From Pseudomonas sp. S04 (GTDB taxonomy: Bacteria > Pseudomonadota > Gammaproteobacteria > Pseudomonadales > Pseudomonadaceae), in contig NZ_CP019427.1 in NCBI RefSeq assembly GCF_009834545.1, forward strand, positions 1-64,000: 64,000 bases of DNA. Reading direction: 5' to 3'. Below are positions 11,347-21,522 of the stretch, in pieces. The notes beneath the pieces are model-generated. The model saw only the letters and a list, made by a program, of their open reading frames with translations, did not search any database and had not been told where the DNA came from. Made by a program: the position numbers and the translations under genes. How positions within the stretch are numbered: the first letter of the stretch is position 1; the number at the start of each line of letters is the position of its first letter.

Positions 11347-12095
11347 GCAGCGGACAGTGGCGGCAGTGAGCCCATGTCGCGCTGGGTCTGCTCATTCCAT
11401 GCGGCAGCGCGGTCGTTCAACTCGGCAACCGCCCGCGGCCCGCTGCCTTCGGCGTACATTGGCGCGCCGATGACCACGGTGATAACCCCCGGCTTCTTCG
11501 CCCAGCCGGTTTTCGGCCAGAACTTGCCAGCGTTGTGCGCAATCGGCAGCACCGGCAACTGGGCGTTGACCGCCAGCGCCGTACCGCCCCGGGAGAACTT
11601 GCCGACAGTACCAAACGGTACGCGGGTGCCTTCCGGGAAAATCAGCACCCAGACCTTGTCCTTGAGCAGTTCGTCACCCTTCTTGGCGACATGCTTGAGG
11701 GCGGCCTTCGGGTTGTCGCGGTCGATGGCGATCGGGCGCAGCATGGCCATTGCCCAGCCGAAGAACGGCACGAACAGCAACTCGCGCTTGAGCACTTGGC
11801 TCAAGGGCTCGAAGTACGCGGAGAGAAAGAAGGTCTCCCAGGTGCTCTGGTGGTTCGACAGGATCACGCACGGCTGGTCCGGGACGTTCTCGGCGCCTTT
11901 GACTTCATAGCGGATGCCCAGGAACACCTTGCTCAGCCACAGCGCGCAGCGGCACCAGTAGACGTTGATGAAACGGTAGCGTGCCTTGAACGGCAGGAAA
12001 GGCGCGATGAAAAAGCTCAGGCTGCACCACAGCAACGAACTGGTGCCCAGCAGCAGGTAAAAAAGAAAGGTTCTGATTGCCTGCAAGATCGACAT
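11325..12095 (-). CDS. plsC: 1-acyl-sn-glycerol-3-phosphate acyltransferase
   Basis: This inner-membrane enzyme adds the second acyl chain to lysophosphatidic acid in phospholipid synthesis. The 256-residue protein has an N-terminal membrane helix (about 8-33). The acyltransferase motif is NHQSTWE with H82 and E87, a glutamate in place of the usual aspartate of the HX4D motif. The second conserved block is FPEGTRV near residue 150. In P. aeruginosa the homologue at this locus is called lptA. It is the last gene of a minus-strand run glyQ-glyS-gmhB-plsC; 83 bases separate it from gmhB. Confidence 0.93.
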   Translation of the reverse strand: MSILQAIRTFLFYLLLGTSSLLWCSLSFFIAPFLPFKARYRFINVYWCRCALWLSKVFLGIRYEVKGAENVPDQPCVILSNHQSTWETFFLSAYFEPLSQVLKRELLFVPFFGWAMAMLRPIAIDRDNPKAALKHVAKKGDELLKDKVWVLIFPEGTRVPFGTVGKFSRGGTALAVNAQLPVLPIAHNAGKFWPKTGWAKKPGVITVVIGAPMYAEGSGPRAVAELNDRAAAWNEQTQRDMGSLPPLSAAVDKQAQ

Positions 12096-12178
12096 GGTCG
12101 CGATTACCGTTGCGGGTCAGTGCCCGCCTTCTAAAAGCGCGCTCCCGAACAGTCCTTGGTCAGGAAGTCAGAATCGCC

Positions 12179-12712
12179 CTAGTTGTTGATAAGTTCTGCG
12201 GCAATCGCCGCCAGATCGTCAAAAATCAAAGTGCCTGCCGGCAGGGTCTTGCCCTGAGTCTTTGCGCCTTTACCGGTTTTTACCAAGACTGGCTGAGAGT
12301 CGACGGCTTTTGCCGCCTCCAGGTCACTGAGACTGTCGCCGACGAACCATAGGCCCGTCAGCGGCACGTCGTAATGTGCGGCAATGGTTTTTAGCATGCC
12401 GGGTTTCGGCTTGCGACAGTCACAGCCTGCGTCCGGCCCGTGGGGGCAGTAGACGATCAGGCCGAGTTCGCCACCCTGCTCGGCCACCAGCGTACGCAAG
12501 CGCGCATGCATGGCGTCCAGGGTGGCGACATCGTAATAGCCACGAGCGATGCCCGACTGGTTGGTAGCAACCGCTACCGTCCAGCCGGCCTTGCTCAACT
12601 GCGCGATGGCTGCGATCGATCCCGGCAGTGGAATCCACTCCGCCACCGACTTGATGTAAGCGTCGGAGTCATGATTGATCACCCCGTCCCGATCGAGAAT
12701 CAGCAGTTTCAA
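12179..12712 (-). CDS. gmhB: D-glycero-beta-D-manno-heptose-1,7-bisphosphate 7-phosphatase
   Basis: GmhB removes the 7-phosphate in ADP-heptose synthesis for the lipopolysaccharide core. The 177-residue HAD phosphatase has the nucleophile and acid D7/D9 in DRDGVINHDSDAY, the threonine in ATNQSGIARG, and the zinc-binding loop with cysteines in CPHGPDAGCDC. The acidic motif is FVGDSLSDLEAA. The start is the rare TTG, 6 bases after the glyS stop codon, which suggests translational coupling to glyS. No in-frame ATG exists that keeps the MKLLILDRDG strand. Confidence 0.95.
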   Translation of the reverse strand: MKLLILDRDGVINHDSDAYIKSVAEWIPLPGSIAAIAQLSKAGWTVAVATNQSGIARGYYDVATLDAMHARLRTLVAEQGGELGLIVYCPHGPDAGCDCRKPKPGMLKTIAAHYDVPLTGLWFVGDSLSDLEAAKAVDSQPVLVKTGKGAKTQGKTLPAGTLIFDDLAAIAAELINN

Positions 12713-12718
12713 ACGGTC

Positions 12719-14773
12719 TTACCCCAGCAACGAAATGTCGGCAACGCCCAGGAACAGGCCACGCAAGCGTGCCAGCAGTGCGTAACGGTTAGCCCGCACG
12801 TTGGCGTCTTCGGCATTGACCATTACCGCTTCGAAGAACGCATCCACTGGCTCGCGCAGGGCTGCCAGGCGCGCCAGTGCTTCACGGTACTGGCGAGCGG
12901 CGGCCATTGGCTGCACAGCCTGGTCCGCTTGCTGGATCGCCGAGTACAGGGAGAACTCGTTGGCGTTGTCGAAGTACTTGGCCTCAACCGTGGTCGGTAC
13001 GCTGCCTTCGAGCTTGCTCAGCAGGTTCGACACGCGCTTGTTCACCGCGGCCAGGGCGGCGGCTTCAGGCAACTGACGGAAGGCTTGTACCGCCTGCACG
13101 CGTTGATCGAAGTCCAGCGCCGAACCCGGGTTCAGGGCACGCACCGACAGGTAGGTAGCCACGTCCACGCCTTCGTCTTCGTAACGCGCACGCAGGCGGT
13201 CGAAGATGAACTCCAGCACCGAGTCAGCCAGGCCTGCGGACTTGACCTTGGCCCCGAAGGCTGCCACGGCGAAGGCCACGGCGTCGGTCAGGTCGAGTTC
13301 CAGCTTCTTGTCGATCAGGATGCGCAACACGCCCAGCGCTGCACGGCGCAGGGCATACGGGTCTTTGCTGCCGGTTGGCAGCATGCCGATACCGAAGATG
13401 CCGACCAGGGTGTCGAGTTTGTCGGCGATCGCCACGGCCGCACCGGTCAGGGTGCTCGGCAGCTCGGCGCCAGCACCGCGCGGCATGTACTGCTCGTTCA
13501 GGGCCAGGGCAACGTCTTCTGGCTCGCCATCGTTGAGGGCGTAGTAGTAACCGGCGACGCCTTGCATCTCCGGGAACTCACCGACCATTTCGGTCGCCAG
13601 GTCGCACTTGGACAGTAAGCCCGCGCGCGCAGCCCATTGAGCGTTGCCGCCAATGTGCGGGGCGATGAAGGCGGCGAGCTTGGAAACGCGCTCGGCCTTG
13701 TCGTAGACGCTGCCCAGTTTTTCCTGGAACACCACGTTCTGCAGGCGCAGGTTGAAGTCTTCGAGTTTCTGCTTCTTGTCTTGCTTGAAGAAGAATTCGG
13801 CATCGGTCAGGCGTGGGCGAACCACTTTCTCGTTACCGTCGATGATCTGCTGCGGGTCTTTGCTCTCGATGTTGGCCACGGTAATGAAGCGTGGCAGCAA
13901 CTTGCCGTCGGCATCCAGCAGGCAGAAGTACTTCTGGTTGTCCTGCATGGTGGTGATCAGGGCTTCTTGCGGCACGTCGAGGAAACGTTCTTCGAACGAG
14001 CACACCAGCGGCACTGGCCATTCGACCAGCGCGGTCACTTCATCGAGCAGCGCTGGCGGAACGATCGCCGTGCCTTCCTGGCGGGTGGCCAGCTCTTCGG
14101 TGCGCTTGCTGATGATCTCGCGGCGCTCGTTGGCGTCAGCCAGCACGTAGGCGGCACGCAGGTCGGCCAGGTAGCTTGCCGGCGAACCGATGCGCACGTT
14201 TTCCGGGTGGTGGAAGCGGTGACCACGGGAATCGCGACCGGCCTTCTGGGCCAGGATGGTGCAGTCGATGACCTGGTCACCCAGCAGCATGACGAGCCAT
14301 TGGGTCGGACGGACGAACTCTTCCTTGCGGGCACCCCAGCGCATGCGCTTGGGAATCGGCAGGTCATTGAGGGAATCTTCGACGATGGTCGGCAGCAGGC
14401 TGGCGGTTGGCTTGCCCTTGATCACCTGGCTGAAACGCAGTTTCGGGCCGCTCTGGTCGATTTCGCTCAGCTCGACACCGCACTTCTTGGCAAAACCCAG
14501 GGCGGCCTGGGTCGGGTTGCCTTCGGCATCGAACGCGGCCTGGCGTGGCGGGCCGTCGAGGTTGATGCTGCGATCCGGTTGCTGGGTCGCCAGCGCGCTG
14601 ATCAGCACGGCCAGGCGCCGTGGCGCGGCATAGACCTGCTTGGCTTCATAGCCCAGGCCCGCAGCTTGCAGGCCCTTGTCGATACCGGCCAGGAAGGCCT
14701 CGGCCAGGGTGTTCAGGGCCTTGGGTGGCAGCTCTTCGGTGCCCAGTTCAACCAGGAAATCTTGCGCACTCAT
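12719..14773 (-). CDS. glyS: Glycyl-tRNA synthetase beta subunit
   Basis: This subunit of the bacterial alpha2beta2 glycyl-tRNA synthetase binds tRNA. The 684 residues match the family length. The N-terminal block [14 protein letters not shown] is diagnostic, and an HD-like domain and an anticodon-binding DALR-type C terminus follow. The start overlaps the glyQ stop by 4 bases, so both subunits are translated together. In P. fluorescens and P. aeruginosa glyQ-glyS-gmhB-plsC form the same run. Confidence 0.98.
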   Translation of the reverse strand: MSAQDFLVELGTEELPPKALNTLAEAFLAGIDKGLQAAGLGYEAKQVYAAPRRLAVLISALATQQPDRSINLDGPPRQAAFDAEGNPTQAALGFAKKCGVELSEIDQSGPKLRFSQVIKGKPTASLLPTIVEDSLNDLPIPKRMRWGARKEEFVRPTQWLVMLLGDQVIDCTILAQKAGRDSRGHRFHHPENVRIGSPASYLADLRAAYVLADANERREIISKRTEELATRQEGTAIVPPALLDEVTALVEWPVPLVCSFEERFLDVPQEALITTMQDNQKYFCLLDADGKLLPRFITVANIESKDPQQIIDGNEKVVRPRLTDAEFFFKQDKKQKLEDFNLRLQNVVFQEKLGSVYDKAERVSKLAAFIAPHIGGNAQWAARAGLLSKCDLATEMVGEFPEMQGVAGYYYALNDGEPEDVALALNEQYMPRGAGAELPSTLTGAAVAIADKLDTLVGIFGIGMLPTGSKDPYALRRAALGVLRILIDKKLELDLTDAVAFAVAAFGAKVKSAGLADSVLEFIFDRLRARYEDEGVDVATYLSVRALNPGSALDFDQRVQAVQAFRQLPEAAALAAVNKRVSNLLSKLEGSVPTTVEAKYFDNANEFSLYSAIQQADQAVQPMAAARQYREALARLAALREPVDAFFEAVMVNAEDANVRANRYALLARLRGLFLGVADISLLG

Positions 14774-15723
14774 TGTGCAGCCTCCAGCTTGGCCAGTACT
14801 TCATCACGCAGGTCCGGTGTCGCCATCGGGAAGCCCAGCTTGGCGCGCGCCAGCAGGTAGGCTTGCGCAACGGAACGCGCCAGGGTGCGCACACGCAGGA
14901 TGTATTGCTGACGCGCGGTCACCGAGATCGCCCGGCGCGCATCCAGCAGGTTGAAGGTGTGCGAGGCCTTCAACACCATTTCGTAGCTTGGCAGCGGCAG
15001 CGGCTGGTCGAGTTCGATCAGGCGCTTGGCTTCGCTTTCGTAGAAGTCGAACAGTTCGAACAGCTTCTCGACGTTGGCGTGCTCGAAGTTGTAGGTCGAC
15101 TGCTCCACTTCGTTCTGGTGGAACACGTCGCCGTAGGTCACCTTGCCCATCGGGCCGTCAGCCCAGACCAGGTCATAGACCGAGTCCACGCCTTGCAGGT
15201 ACATGGCCAGGCGCTCGAGGCCGTAGGTGATTTCGCCGGTCACCGGGTAGCACTCGATGCCGCCCGCCTGCTGGAAGTAAGTGAATTGGGTCACTTCCAT
15301 GCCGTTGAGCCAGACTTCCCAGCCCAGACCCCAGGCGCCGAGGGTCGGCGATTCCCAGTTGTCTTCGACGAAACGGATGTCGTGCACCAGCGGATCCAGG
15401 CCCACGTGCTTGAGGGAGCCCAGGTACAGCTCCTGGAAGTTGTCCGGGTTCGGCTTCAGGACTACCTGGAACTGGTAGTAGTGCTGCAGACGGTTCGGGT
15501 TTTCGCCGTAGCGGCCGTCAGTCGGGCGACGACTGGGCTGCACATAAGCGGCGTTCCAGGTTTCCGGGCCGATGGCGCGCAGGAACGTGGCGGTATGGAA
15601 AGTGCCGGCGCCTACTTCCATATCGTAGGGCTGAAGTACCACACAACCTTGCTCGGCCCAGTATTGCTGGAGGGCGAGGATCAAGTCTTGGAAGGTACGC
15701 ACGGCTGGCGTAGGCTGGCTCAC
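14770..15723 (-). CDS. glyQ: Glycyl-tRNA synthetase alpha subunit
   Basis: The alpha subunit holds the class II catalytic core that activates glycine. The 317-residue protein begins [15 protein letters not shown] from a GTG start, preceded by AGGTG. A longer reading with ATG would add 44 residues unrelated to the family, so GTG is preferred. It shows the conserved block [20 protein letters not shown] and the [10 protein letters not shown] motif. It leads the minus-strand operon and is divergent from tag, with 81 bases between them. Confidence 0.98.
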   Translation of the reverse strand: MSQPTPAVRTFQDLILALQQYWAEQGCVVLQPYDMEVGAGTFHTATFLRAIGPETWNAAYVQPSRRPTDGRYGENPNRLQHYYQFQVVLKPNPDNFQELYLGSLKHVGLDPLVHDIRFVEDNWESPTLGAWGLGWEVWLNGMEVTQFTYFQQAGGIECYPVTGEITYGLERLAMYLQGVDSVYDLVWADGPMGKVTYGDVFHQNEVEQSTYNFEHANVEKLFELFDFYESEAKRLIELDQPLPLPSYEMVLKASHTFNLLDARRAISVTARQQYILRVRTLARSVAQAYLLARAKLGFPMATPDLRDEVLAKLEAAQ

Positions 15724-15804
15724 GAAATTCACCTGTTTCTTGGGCTGCGATTTAAAGAGCGGGAGTATACCCGATTCGTTCGTGCGCACGCCCCCTGGAG
15801 CCTT

Positions 15805-16362
15805 ATGCCACGCTGCTTTTGGTGTTCCGAAGATCCGCTGTACATGGCCTATCACGATCAGGAGTGGGGCGTACCGCTACGCGATGCGCAGCGCTTGTTC
15901 GAGTTGCTTTTGCTCGAAGGGTTCCAGGCCGGACTGTCATGGATCACTGTGCTGAAGAAGCGCGAACGCTACCGTGAGGTGCTGTACGGCTTTGATGTGC
16001 AGCGCGTGGCGCAGATGAGCGACGCCGAAATCGATGACCTGATGCTCGATCCCGGGATCATCCGCAACCGCCTGAAACTCAATGCCGCCCGGCGCAACGC
16101 CCAGGCCTGGCTGGCGCTGGAAGATCCGGTGGGCTTTCTGTGGTCGTTTGTTGGCGGGGTGCCGACCATCAACCATTTTCAGGATCGCAGCCAGGTGCCG
16201 GCCGTGACCCCGGTCGCCGTGGAAATGAGTCGCGGGCTGAAAAAGGCCGGTTTCACGTTCGTCGGGCCGACCATTTGTTATGCCCTGATGCAGGCCTCTG
16301 GCATGGTCATGGACCACACCCGCGATTGTGATCGTTACGCCGAGTTGGCGGTGCGCGGTTAG
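15805..16362 (+). CDS. tag: DNA-3-methyladenine glycosylase I
   Basis: Tag excises 3-methyladenine from alkylated DNA. The 185-residue protein starts at the ATG of [22 protein letters not shown]; its Cys and His residues here and in the C-terminal HTRDC motif form the Tag zinc site. The conserved [19 protein letters not shown] block is present. The open frame extends far upstream through glyQ on the other strand, but that part is an antisense shadow. It is constitutive Tag rather than Ada-regulated AlkA by sequence. Confidence 0.96.
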   Translation: MPRCFWCSEDPLYMAYHDQEWGVPLRDAQRLFELLLLEGFQAGLSWITVLKKRERYREVLYGFDVQRVAQMSDAEIDDLMLDPGIIRNRLKLNAARRNAQAWLALEDPVGFLWSFVGGVPTINHFQDRSQVPAVTPVAVEMSRGLKKAGFTFVGPTICYALMQASGMVMDHTRDCDRYAELAVRG

Positions 16363-16403
16363 AATAGCCGGCTCGCAACAGGATTCAGACAACAGGAGTG
16401 ACC

Positions 16404-16412
16404 TGTGGATAA
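16404..16412 (-). other. Perfect DnaA box over the acyltransferase start codon
   Basis: TGTGGATAA (reverse of TTATCCACA) includes the GTG start codon of the LpxL-family gene; one of ten perfect boxes in the first 30 kb. Confidence 0.45.
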
Positions 16413-17292
16413 GTTTAAAGGCGCCTTGCTGGTAGGCGCTCTAAGGTTGTTTGCCCTGCTCCCGTGGCGGGCAGTGCAAGCGGTGGGCGCGGCGATTGGC
16501 TGGGTCATGTGGAAAACCCCCAACCGTTCCCGCGACGTGGTGCGCATCAACCTGGCCAAGTGTTTCCCTGAAATGGACCCCGCCGAGCGTGAGCGCCTGG
16601 TGGGCCAGAGTCTCAAGGACATCGGCAAGTCCCTGACCGAAAGCGCCTGCGCGTGGATCTGGCCTGCCCAGCGTTCGATCGACCTGGTGCGTGAAGTCGA
16701 AGGCCTGGAGGTGCTCAAGGAAGCCCTGGCGTCGGGCAAGGGCGTAGTCGGCATCACCAGCCACCTGGGCAACTGGGAGGTGCTCAACCACTTCTATTGC
16801 AGCCAGTGCAAACCGATCATTTTCTACCGTCCACCCAAGCTCAAGGCGGTGGATGAACTGCTGCGCAAGCAGCGCGTGCAACTGGGCAACCGCGTGGCGG
16901 CGTCCACCAAGGAAGGCATTCTCAGTGTCATCAAGGAAGTGCGCAAAGGCGGCGCGGTGGGGATCCCGGCTGACCCGGAGCCGGCTGAATCGGCCGGTAT
17001 CTTCGTGCCCTTTTTCGCCACCAAGGCCCTGACCAGCAAGTTTGTGCCGAACATGCTCGCCGGCGGCAAGGCGGTCGGGGTATTCCTGCACGCCCTGCGC
17101 CTGCCGGACGGCTCGGGCTACAAGGTGATCCTGGAAGCCGCCCCCGAGGCGATGTACAGCACCGACACCGAGACGTCCTGCGCGGCCATGAGCCAGGTGG
17201 TCGAACGCTATGTGCGGGCGTATCCGAGCCAGTACATGTGGAGCATGAAGCGCTTCAAGAAGCGTCCGCCGGGTGAAGAGCGCTGGTACTGA
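16405..17292 (+). CDS. Lysophospholipid/lipid A acyltransferase (LpxL/HtrB family)
   Basis: A 295-residue inner-membrane acyltransferase of the LpxL/LpxM family, which adds secondary acyl chains to lipid A. An N-terminal hydrophobic segment spans about 7-36. The catalytic HX4E motif is H120-E125 in SHLGNWE, the form found in this family. The GTG start follows an AGGAGTG ribosome site at good spacing. It follows tag by 42 bases on the same strand. Whether it acylates lipid A or ornithine-type lipids cannot be settled from the sequence. Confidence 0.9.
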   Translation: MDKFKGALLVGALRLFALLPWRAVQAVGAAIGWVMWKTPNRSRDVVRINLAKCFPEMDPAERERLVGQSLKDIGKSLTESACAWIWPAQRSIDLVREVEGLEVLKEALASGKGVVGITSHLGNWEVLNHFYCSQCKPIIFYRPPKLKAVDELLRKQRVQLGNRVAASTKEGILSVIKEVRKGGAVGIPADPEPAESAGIFVPFFATKALTSKFVPNMLAGGKAVGVFLHALRLPDGSGYKVILEAAPEAMYSTDTETSCAAMSQVVERYVRAYPSQYMWSMKRFKKRPPGEERWY

Positions 17293-17331
17293 AGATTCAC
17301 TGAGCTTCAGGATACCCGTGTCATCGTTGAC

Positions 17332-17374
17332 GACCATCGCGGGCAAGCCCGCTCCCACAAAAGCCGCGATGGTC
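17332..17374. repeat. REP-like inverted repeat
   Basis: GACCATCGCGG pairs with CCGCGATGGTC around a GGGCAAGCCCGCTCCCAC core that is typical of intergenic REP elements in P. fluorescens. It lies between the convergent acyltransferase and TPR genes. A related copy is at 41045-41104. Confidence 0.8.
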
Positions 17375-17391
17375 TCAAGAGCACCGCGCCC

Positions 17392-17709
17392 CTACAGGGC
17401 GCTCGTGCGATCGAGCTTTTTCAGGAACACCGTCATTTCCTTTTCGGCCTGCTTGTCGCCATGGGCGCGAGCAGCTTCCAGGCCCTGTTCCCAGGCCTGG
17501 CGCGCGGCCGGATAGTCCGCGAGCGCCAACTGAGCCTTGCCCAATAGCTTCCAGGCCGCAGAATATTTCGGATCGAATGCCACGCAGCGCGTGAAGTGTT
17601 CGGCGGCCTTGGCGTTTTCTCCCAGATCCAGATACCCCTTGCCCAGCCCGAAGCGCAGCAATGAGTTATCCACACCCTTGGCGAGCATTTTTTCCAGGGA
17701 TTCGAGCAT
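17392..17709 (-). CDS. Small tetratricopeptide repeat protein
   Basis: A 105-residue soluble protein made of TPR-like helix pairs: GLGKGYLDLGENAKAAEHFTR and AWKLLGKAQLALADYPAARQ show the small-large-small pattern. There is no signal peptide. Homologues of this length occupy the same place near trkA in other Pseudomonas. The role is unknown; such proteins usually mediate protein contacts. A perfect DnaA box lies in its 5' part at 17666-17674. Confidence 0.85.
   Translation of the reverse strand: MLESLEKMLAKGVDNSLLRFGLGKGYLDLGENAKAAEHFTRCVAFDPKYSAAWKLLGKAQLALADYPAARQAWEQGLEAARAHGDKQAEKEMTVFLKKLDRTSAL
17666..17674 (+). other. Perfect DnaA box in the TPR gene
   Basis: TTATCCACA; 179 bases from the start of another perfect box at 17853-17861, in the same orientation. 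Confidence 0.45.
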
Positions 17710-17797
17710 GGTTCAATTCCTTAAATCCAATGTAGGAGCGGGTGCCCGCTTGCGGCTTACTCGCGAAGAGGCCCGCCCAGGCGCCGCAAATCCGCGA

Positions 17798-19171
17798 TCA
17801 GAAGAAGCTCAATCCCACGTGGAACAGCTTCTCCACATCGCGAATATGCTTTTTATCCACAAGGAACAGAATCACATGGTCCCCGGCTTCGATCACTGTG
17901 TCGTCGTGGGCGATCAACACTTCCTCGTCGCGGATGATCGCGCCAATGGTGGTACCTGGCGGCAATGCGATGTTCTCGATGGCCTTGCCGATGACCTTGC
18001 TCGACTTCTCGTCACCGTGGGCAATTGCCTCGATGGCTTCTGCCGCCCCCCGGCGCAGTGAGTGCACGCTGACGATGTCGCCTCGACGCACGTGAGCCAG
18101 CAAGGTGCCGATGGTCGCCAGTTGCGGGCTGATGGCGATGTCGATGTCACCGCCCTGGATCAGGTCCACATAGGCGGGGTTGTTGATGATGGTCATGACC
18201 TTCTTCGCACCCAGGCGCTTGGCCAGCAGCGAAGACATGATGTTGGCTTCATCGTCGTTGGTCAGCGCCAGGAAGATATCGGCGTCGGCGATGTTCTCCT
18301 CCAGCAGCAAGTCGCGGTCCGATGCGCTGCCCTGCAACACCACGGTGCTGTCGAGGGTGTCCGACAGATAGCGGCAGCGGGCCGGGTTCATCTCGATGAT
18401 CTTGACCTGGTAGCGGCTTTCGATGGCCTCGGCCAGGCGCTCGCCAATCTGCCCGCCACCGGCGATGACGATGCGCTTGTAGCTTTCGTCGAGGCGGCGC
18501 ATTTCGCTCATGACCGCGCGAATGTTGGCTCGGGCGGCAATGAAAAACACTTCATCGTCGGCCTCGATTACGGTGTTGCCTTGCGGCAGGATCGGCCGGT
18601 CACGCCGGAAAATCGCCGCCACCCGGGTATCGACGTTCGGCATGTGTTCGCGCAACTGGCGCAGTTGCTGGCCTACCAGCGGTCCGCCGTAGTAGGCCTT
18701 GACCGCCACCAACTGGGCCTTGCCCTCGGCGAAGTCGATCACCTGCAGGGCACCGGGGTGTTCGATCAGGCGCTTGATGTAGTTGGTCACTACTTGTTCC
18801 GGGCTGATCAGCACATCGACCGGAATCGCGTCATTGTCGAACAGCTCGGCGCGGGTCAGGTAGGACGCCTCGCGCACCCGGGCGATCTTGGTCGGGGTGT
18901 GGAACAGGGTATGGGCGACCTGGCAGGCGACCATGTTGGTTTCGTCGCTGTTGGTCACGGCCACCAGCATGTCGGCGTCGTCGGCGCCGGCCTGGCGCAG
19001 CACCGTAGGCAACGAGCCGCGACCTTGCACCGTGCGGATGTCGAGGCGATCGCCGAGATCGCGCAGGCGTTCGCCGTCGGTGTCGACCACAGTGATGTCG
19101 TTCGCTTCGCTGGCCAGATGTTCTGCCAGTGATCCACCCACCTGCCCTGCGCCGAGGATGATGATCTTCAT
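17798..19171 (-). CDS. trkA: Trk system potassium uptake protein TrkA
   Basis: TrkA is the peripheral NAD(H)-binding regulator of the TrkH/TrkG potassium channel. The 457-residue protein has two RCK units, each with an N-terminal Rossmann fold: [13 protein letters not shown] at the start and [15 protein letters not shown] near residue 235. Each is followed by a TrkA-C ligand domain. The ATG follows AAGGGAGT. It is transcribed in the same direction as rsmB-fmt, 22 bases downstream of rsmB. Its 3' end contains a degenerate parS-like sequence and a perfect DnaA box. Confidence 0.97.
   Translation of the reverse strand: MKIIILGAGQVGGSLAEHLASEANDITVVDTDGERLRDLGDRLDIRTVQGRGSLPTVLRQAGADDADMLVAVTNSDETNMVACQVAHTLFHTPTKIARVREASYLTRAELFDNDAIPVDVLISPEQVVTNYIKRLIEHPGALQVIDFAEGKAQLVAVKAYYGGPLVGQQLRQLREHMPNVDTRVAAIFRRDRPILPQGNTVIEADDEVFFIAARANIRAVMSEMRRLDESYKRIVIAGGGQIGERLAEAIESRYQVKIIEMNPARCRYLSDTLDSTVVLQGSASDRDLLLEENIADADIFLALTNDDEANIMSSLLAKRLGAKKVMTIINNPAYVDLIQGGDIDIAISPQLATIGTLLAHVRRGDIVSVHSLRRGAAEAIEAIAHGDEKSSKVIGKAIENIALPPGTTIGAIIRDEEVLIAHDDTVIEAGDHVILFLVDKKHIRDVEKLFHVGLSFF
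17811..17826. other. Degenerate parS-like site in trkA
   Basis: AATCCCACGTGGAACA matches parS at 13 of 16 bases; the right half (GTGGAACA) and core are intact, the left arm is degenerate. ParB binding is uncertain. Confidence 0.35.
17853..17861 (+). other. Perfect DnaA box in trkA
   Basis: TTATCCACA, 27 bases from the degenerate parS-like sequence. Confidence 0.45.
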
Positions 19172-19193
19172 CCGTCTACTCCCTTAAAACCGG

Positions 19194-20504
19194 TTAACCG
19201 CGCGCGGCGGCAATCTTGATCAGCTTGGCGTAATAGAACCCGTCATGGCCACCCTCTTGCGCCAGCAACTGGCGACCATGGGGTTGCTTGATGCCGGCCT
19301 GGCTGGCGATGTCCAGTTCGCGAGCGCCGGGGGTGCGCCCGAGGAAGGCTGCGATCACTTCGGTGTTCTCGGTCGGCAGTGTCGAGCAGGTGGCGTACAG
19401 CAAGATGCCGCTTACCTCGAGGGTTGGCCACATCGCGTCGAGCAGTTCGCCTTGCAGCACGGCCAGCGCGGCGATGTCATCGGGTTGGCGGGTCAGCTTG
19501 ATGTCCGGGTGCCGGCGAATTACGCCCGTCGCCGAACAAGGCGCGTCGAGCAGAATCCGCTGGAACGGCTTGCCGTCCCACCAGGCCTGGGTGTCGCGGC
19601 CATCGGCGGCGATCAGCTCGGCGCTCAGGCCCAGCCGTTCGAGGTTCTCCTTGACCCGTACCAGGCGCTTGGCTTCGAGGTCCACCGCCACCACACCGGC
19701 CAGCCCAGGCTCGACTTCGAGGATATGGCAGGTCTTGCCGCCGGGTGCGCAGCAGGCGTCGAGCACTCGCTGGCCCGGCGCCAGGTCCAGCAGTTCGGCG
19801 GCCAGTTGCGCCGCTTCGTCCTGCACGCTGATCCAGCCTTCGCTGAAGCCCGGCAGGCTGCGCACATCAGTCGGGGTCTCGAGCACGATACCGTCCTGGC
19901 TGAAGGTGCACGGCTGAGCGGCTACCCCGGCCTGGCTCAGCAACTGCAGGTAGGCAGCGCGGTCATGATGGCGGCGATTGACCCGCAGAATCATCGGAGG
20001 GTGTGCGTTGTTCGCGGCGCAAATGGCTTCCCACTGCAGGGGCCAGAAGGCCTTGAGGGATTTTTGCAGCCAGCGTGGATGGGCGGTGCGTACTACCGGG
20101 TCGTGCTCGAGTTCGGCCAACAGCGCTTCGCTTTCACGTTGCGCGCGGCGCAGCACGGCGTTGATCAGGGCCTTGGCCCAGGGCTTTTTCAGCTTGTCGG
20201 CGCAGCCCACGGTTTCACCGATGGCGGCGTGGGCTGGTACCCGGGTGTAGAGCAGTTGGTACAGGCCGACCAGCAGCAACGCCTCGACATCGGCATCCGC
20301 CGCCTTGAAGGGCTTTTGCAGGAGTTTTCCCGCCAGCGCCGACAAGCGTGGCTGCCAGCGTGCGGTACCGAAGGCCAGGTCCTGGGTGAAGCCGCGATCG
20401 CGGTCTTCGACCTTGTCCAGTTGAGTCGGCAGGGAGCTGTTGAGGGACGCTTTGCCACTGAGGACAGCGGCCAGTGCCTTGGCGGCGGCCAGACGTGGGT
20501 TCAT
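19194..20504 (-). CDS. rsmB: 16S rRNA (cytosine-967-C5)-methyltransferase RsmB
   Basis: RsmB (Sun/Fmu) methylates C967 of 16S rRNA using S-adenosylmethionine. The 436-residue protein has an N-terminal NusB-like RNA-binding domain (about 1-140) and a Rossmann methyltransferase domain with [33 protein letters not shown] and the catalytic cysteine in [11 protein letters not shown]. The start is the ATG of [11 protein letters not shown], which overlaps the end of fmt by 4 bases. An upstream extension of 39 residues reads through fmt and is rejected. Confidence 0.97.
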   Translation of the reverse strand: MNPRLAAAKALAAVLSGKASLNSSLPTQLDKVEDRDRGFTQDLAFGTARWQPRLSALAGKLLQKPFKAADADVEALLLVGLYQLLYTRVPAHAAIGETVGCADKLKKPWAKALINAVLRRAQRESEALLAELEHDPVVRTAHPRWLQKSLKAFWPLQWEAICAANNAHPPMILRVNRRHHDRAAYLQLLSQAGVAAQPCTFSQDGIVLETPTDVRSLPGFSEGWISVQDEAAQLAAELLDLAPGQRVLDACCAPGGKTCHILEVEPGLAGVVAVDLEAKRLVRVKENLERLGLSAELIAADGRDTQAWWDGKPFQRILLDAPCSATGVIRRHPDIKLTRQPDDIAALAVLQGELLDAMWPTLEVSGILLYATCSTLPTENTEVIAAFLGRTPGARELDIASQAGIKQPHGRQLLAQEGGHDGFYYAKLIKIAAARG

Positions 20505-21448
20505 TGCGCGTCCACCGACTGGCCGAGCACGGTGCCCAGGGCAAATTTCTCGCGGCGGCTGTTGAACAGGTCGCTGAAGTTCAGGGCCTTGCCACCGGGC
20601 AATTGCAGGCGGGTCAAGCACAGCGCTTGCTCACCGCAGGCGACGATCAGGCCGTCCTTGCTGGCGCCGAGCACCTCGCCCGGGGCGCCTTGGCCATCGG
20701 CCAAGTGGGCGGCCAGGACTTTCAGGGCCTCGCCATTGAGGGTGCTGTGGCAGATCGGCCATGGGTTGAAGGCGCGTACCAGGCGTTCCAGTTCGACCGC
20801 CGGGCGGCTCCAGTCGATGCGCGCCTCGTCCTTGTTCAATTTGTGCGCATAGGTGGCGAGGCTGTCGTCCTGCACTTCGCCTTGCAGGGTACCGGCGGCC
20901 AATCCGGCAATCGCCTGCAGCACTGCGGGCGGGCCCATCTCGGCAAGTCGGTCATGCAGGGTGCCGCCGGTGTCCTGGCCGCTGATCGCAGTGCTCACCT
21001 TGAGCAGCATCGGCCCGGTGTCGAGCCCCGCCTCCATGCGCATCACGGTGACGCCGCTCTGCGCATCGCCCGCTTCGACGGCGCGCTGGATCGGCGCCGC
21101 ACCGCGCCAGCGCGGCAACAGGGAAGCATGGCTGTTGATGCAACCCAGGCGTGGGATATCCAGCACCACCTGCGGCAGGATCAGGCCATAGGCGACCACC
21201 ACCATCAGGTCCGGCTGCAGCGCGGCCAGTTCGGCCTGGGCGTCGGCATTGCGCAGGGTCGGCGGCTGGAATACTGGAATGTTGTGTTCCAGGGCCAGTT
21301 GCTTGACCGGGCTTGGCATCAGCTTTTGCCCACGACCTGCCGGACGGTCCGGTTGGGTGTAGACCGCCACGACCTCGTAAGGGCTGTCGAGCAGGGCCTT
21401 GAGGTGTTCGGCGGCAAATTCGGGGGTGCCGGCAAAGACGATGCGCAT
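20501..21448 (-). CDS. fmt: Methionyl-tRNA formyltransferase
   Basis: Fmt formylates initiator Met-tRNA with 10-formyl-tetrahydrofolate. The 315-residue protein begins [16 protein letters not shown]. It shows the catalytic Asn/His/Asp set in [20 protein letters not shown] and [17 protein letters not shown], and a C-terminal OB-fold tRNA-binding domain. It lies 74 bases after def, with a hairpin terminator-like structure between them, and overlaps rsmB. Confidence 0.98.
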   Translation of the reverse strand: MRIVFAGTPEFAAEHLKALLDSPYEVVAVYTQPDRPAGRGQKLMPSPVKQLALEHNIPVFQPPTLRNADAQAELAALQPDLMVVVAYGLILPQVVLDIPRLGCINSHASLLPRWRGAAPIQRAVEAGDAQSGVTVMRMEAGLDTGPMLLKVSTAISGQDTGGTLHDRLAEMGPPAVLQAIAGLAAGTLQGEVQDDSLATYAHKLNKDEARIDWSRPAVELERLVRAFNPWPICHSTLNGEALKVLAAHLADGQGAPGEVLGASKDGLIVACGEQALCLTRLQLPGGKALNFSDLFNSRREKFALGTVLGQSVDAQ

Positions 21449-21479
21449 TGAGGAGGCTCTCGGTTTCAGAAGCAGTCAC

Positions 21480-21510
21480 AAAAGAAAAAGGCTTGCCGCA
21501 GCAAGCCTTT
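21480..21510 (-). terminator. Intrinsic terminator between def and fmt
   Basis: AAAGGCTTGC (21487-21496) pairs with GCAAGCCTTT (21501-21510) around CGCA. On the minus strand a U-rich tail follows. As def and fmt are read in the same direction, this may let def be expressed above fmt. Confidence 0.7.
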
Positions 21511-21522
21511 GGAAGAAAGGAA

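Noticed and set aside
13637..14860. Plus-strand open frame antisense to glyS
   Set aside because: Shadow frame; glyS on the minus strand is certain.
14620..15804. Long N-terminal extension of tag
   Set aside because: It reads antisense through glyQ; the Tag protein begins at MPRCFWC.
19245..20852. Plus-strand open frame antisense to rsmB and fmt
   Set aside because: Shadow frame with no family features.
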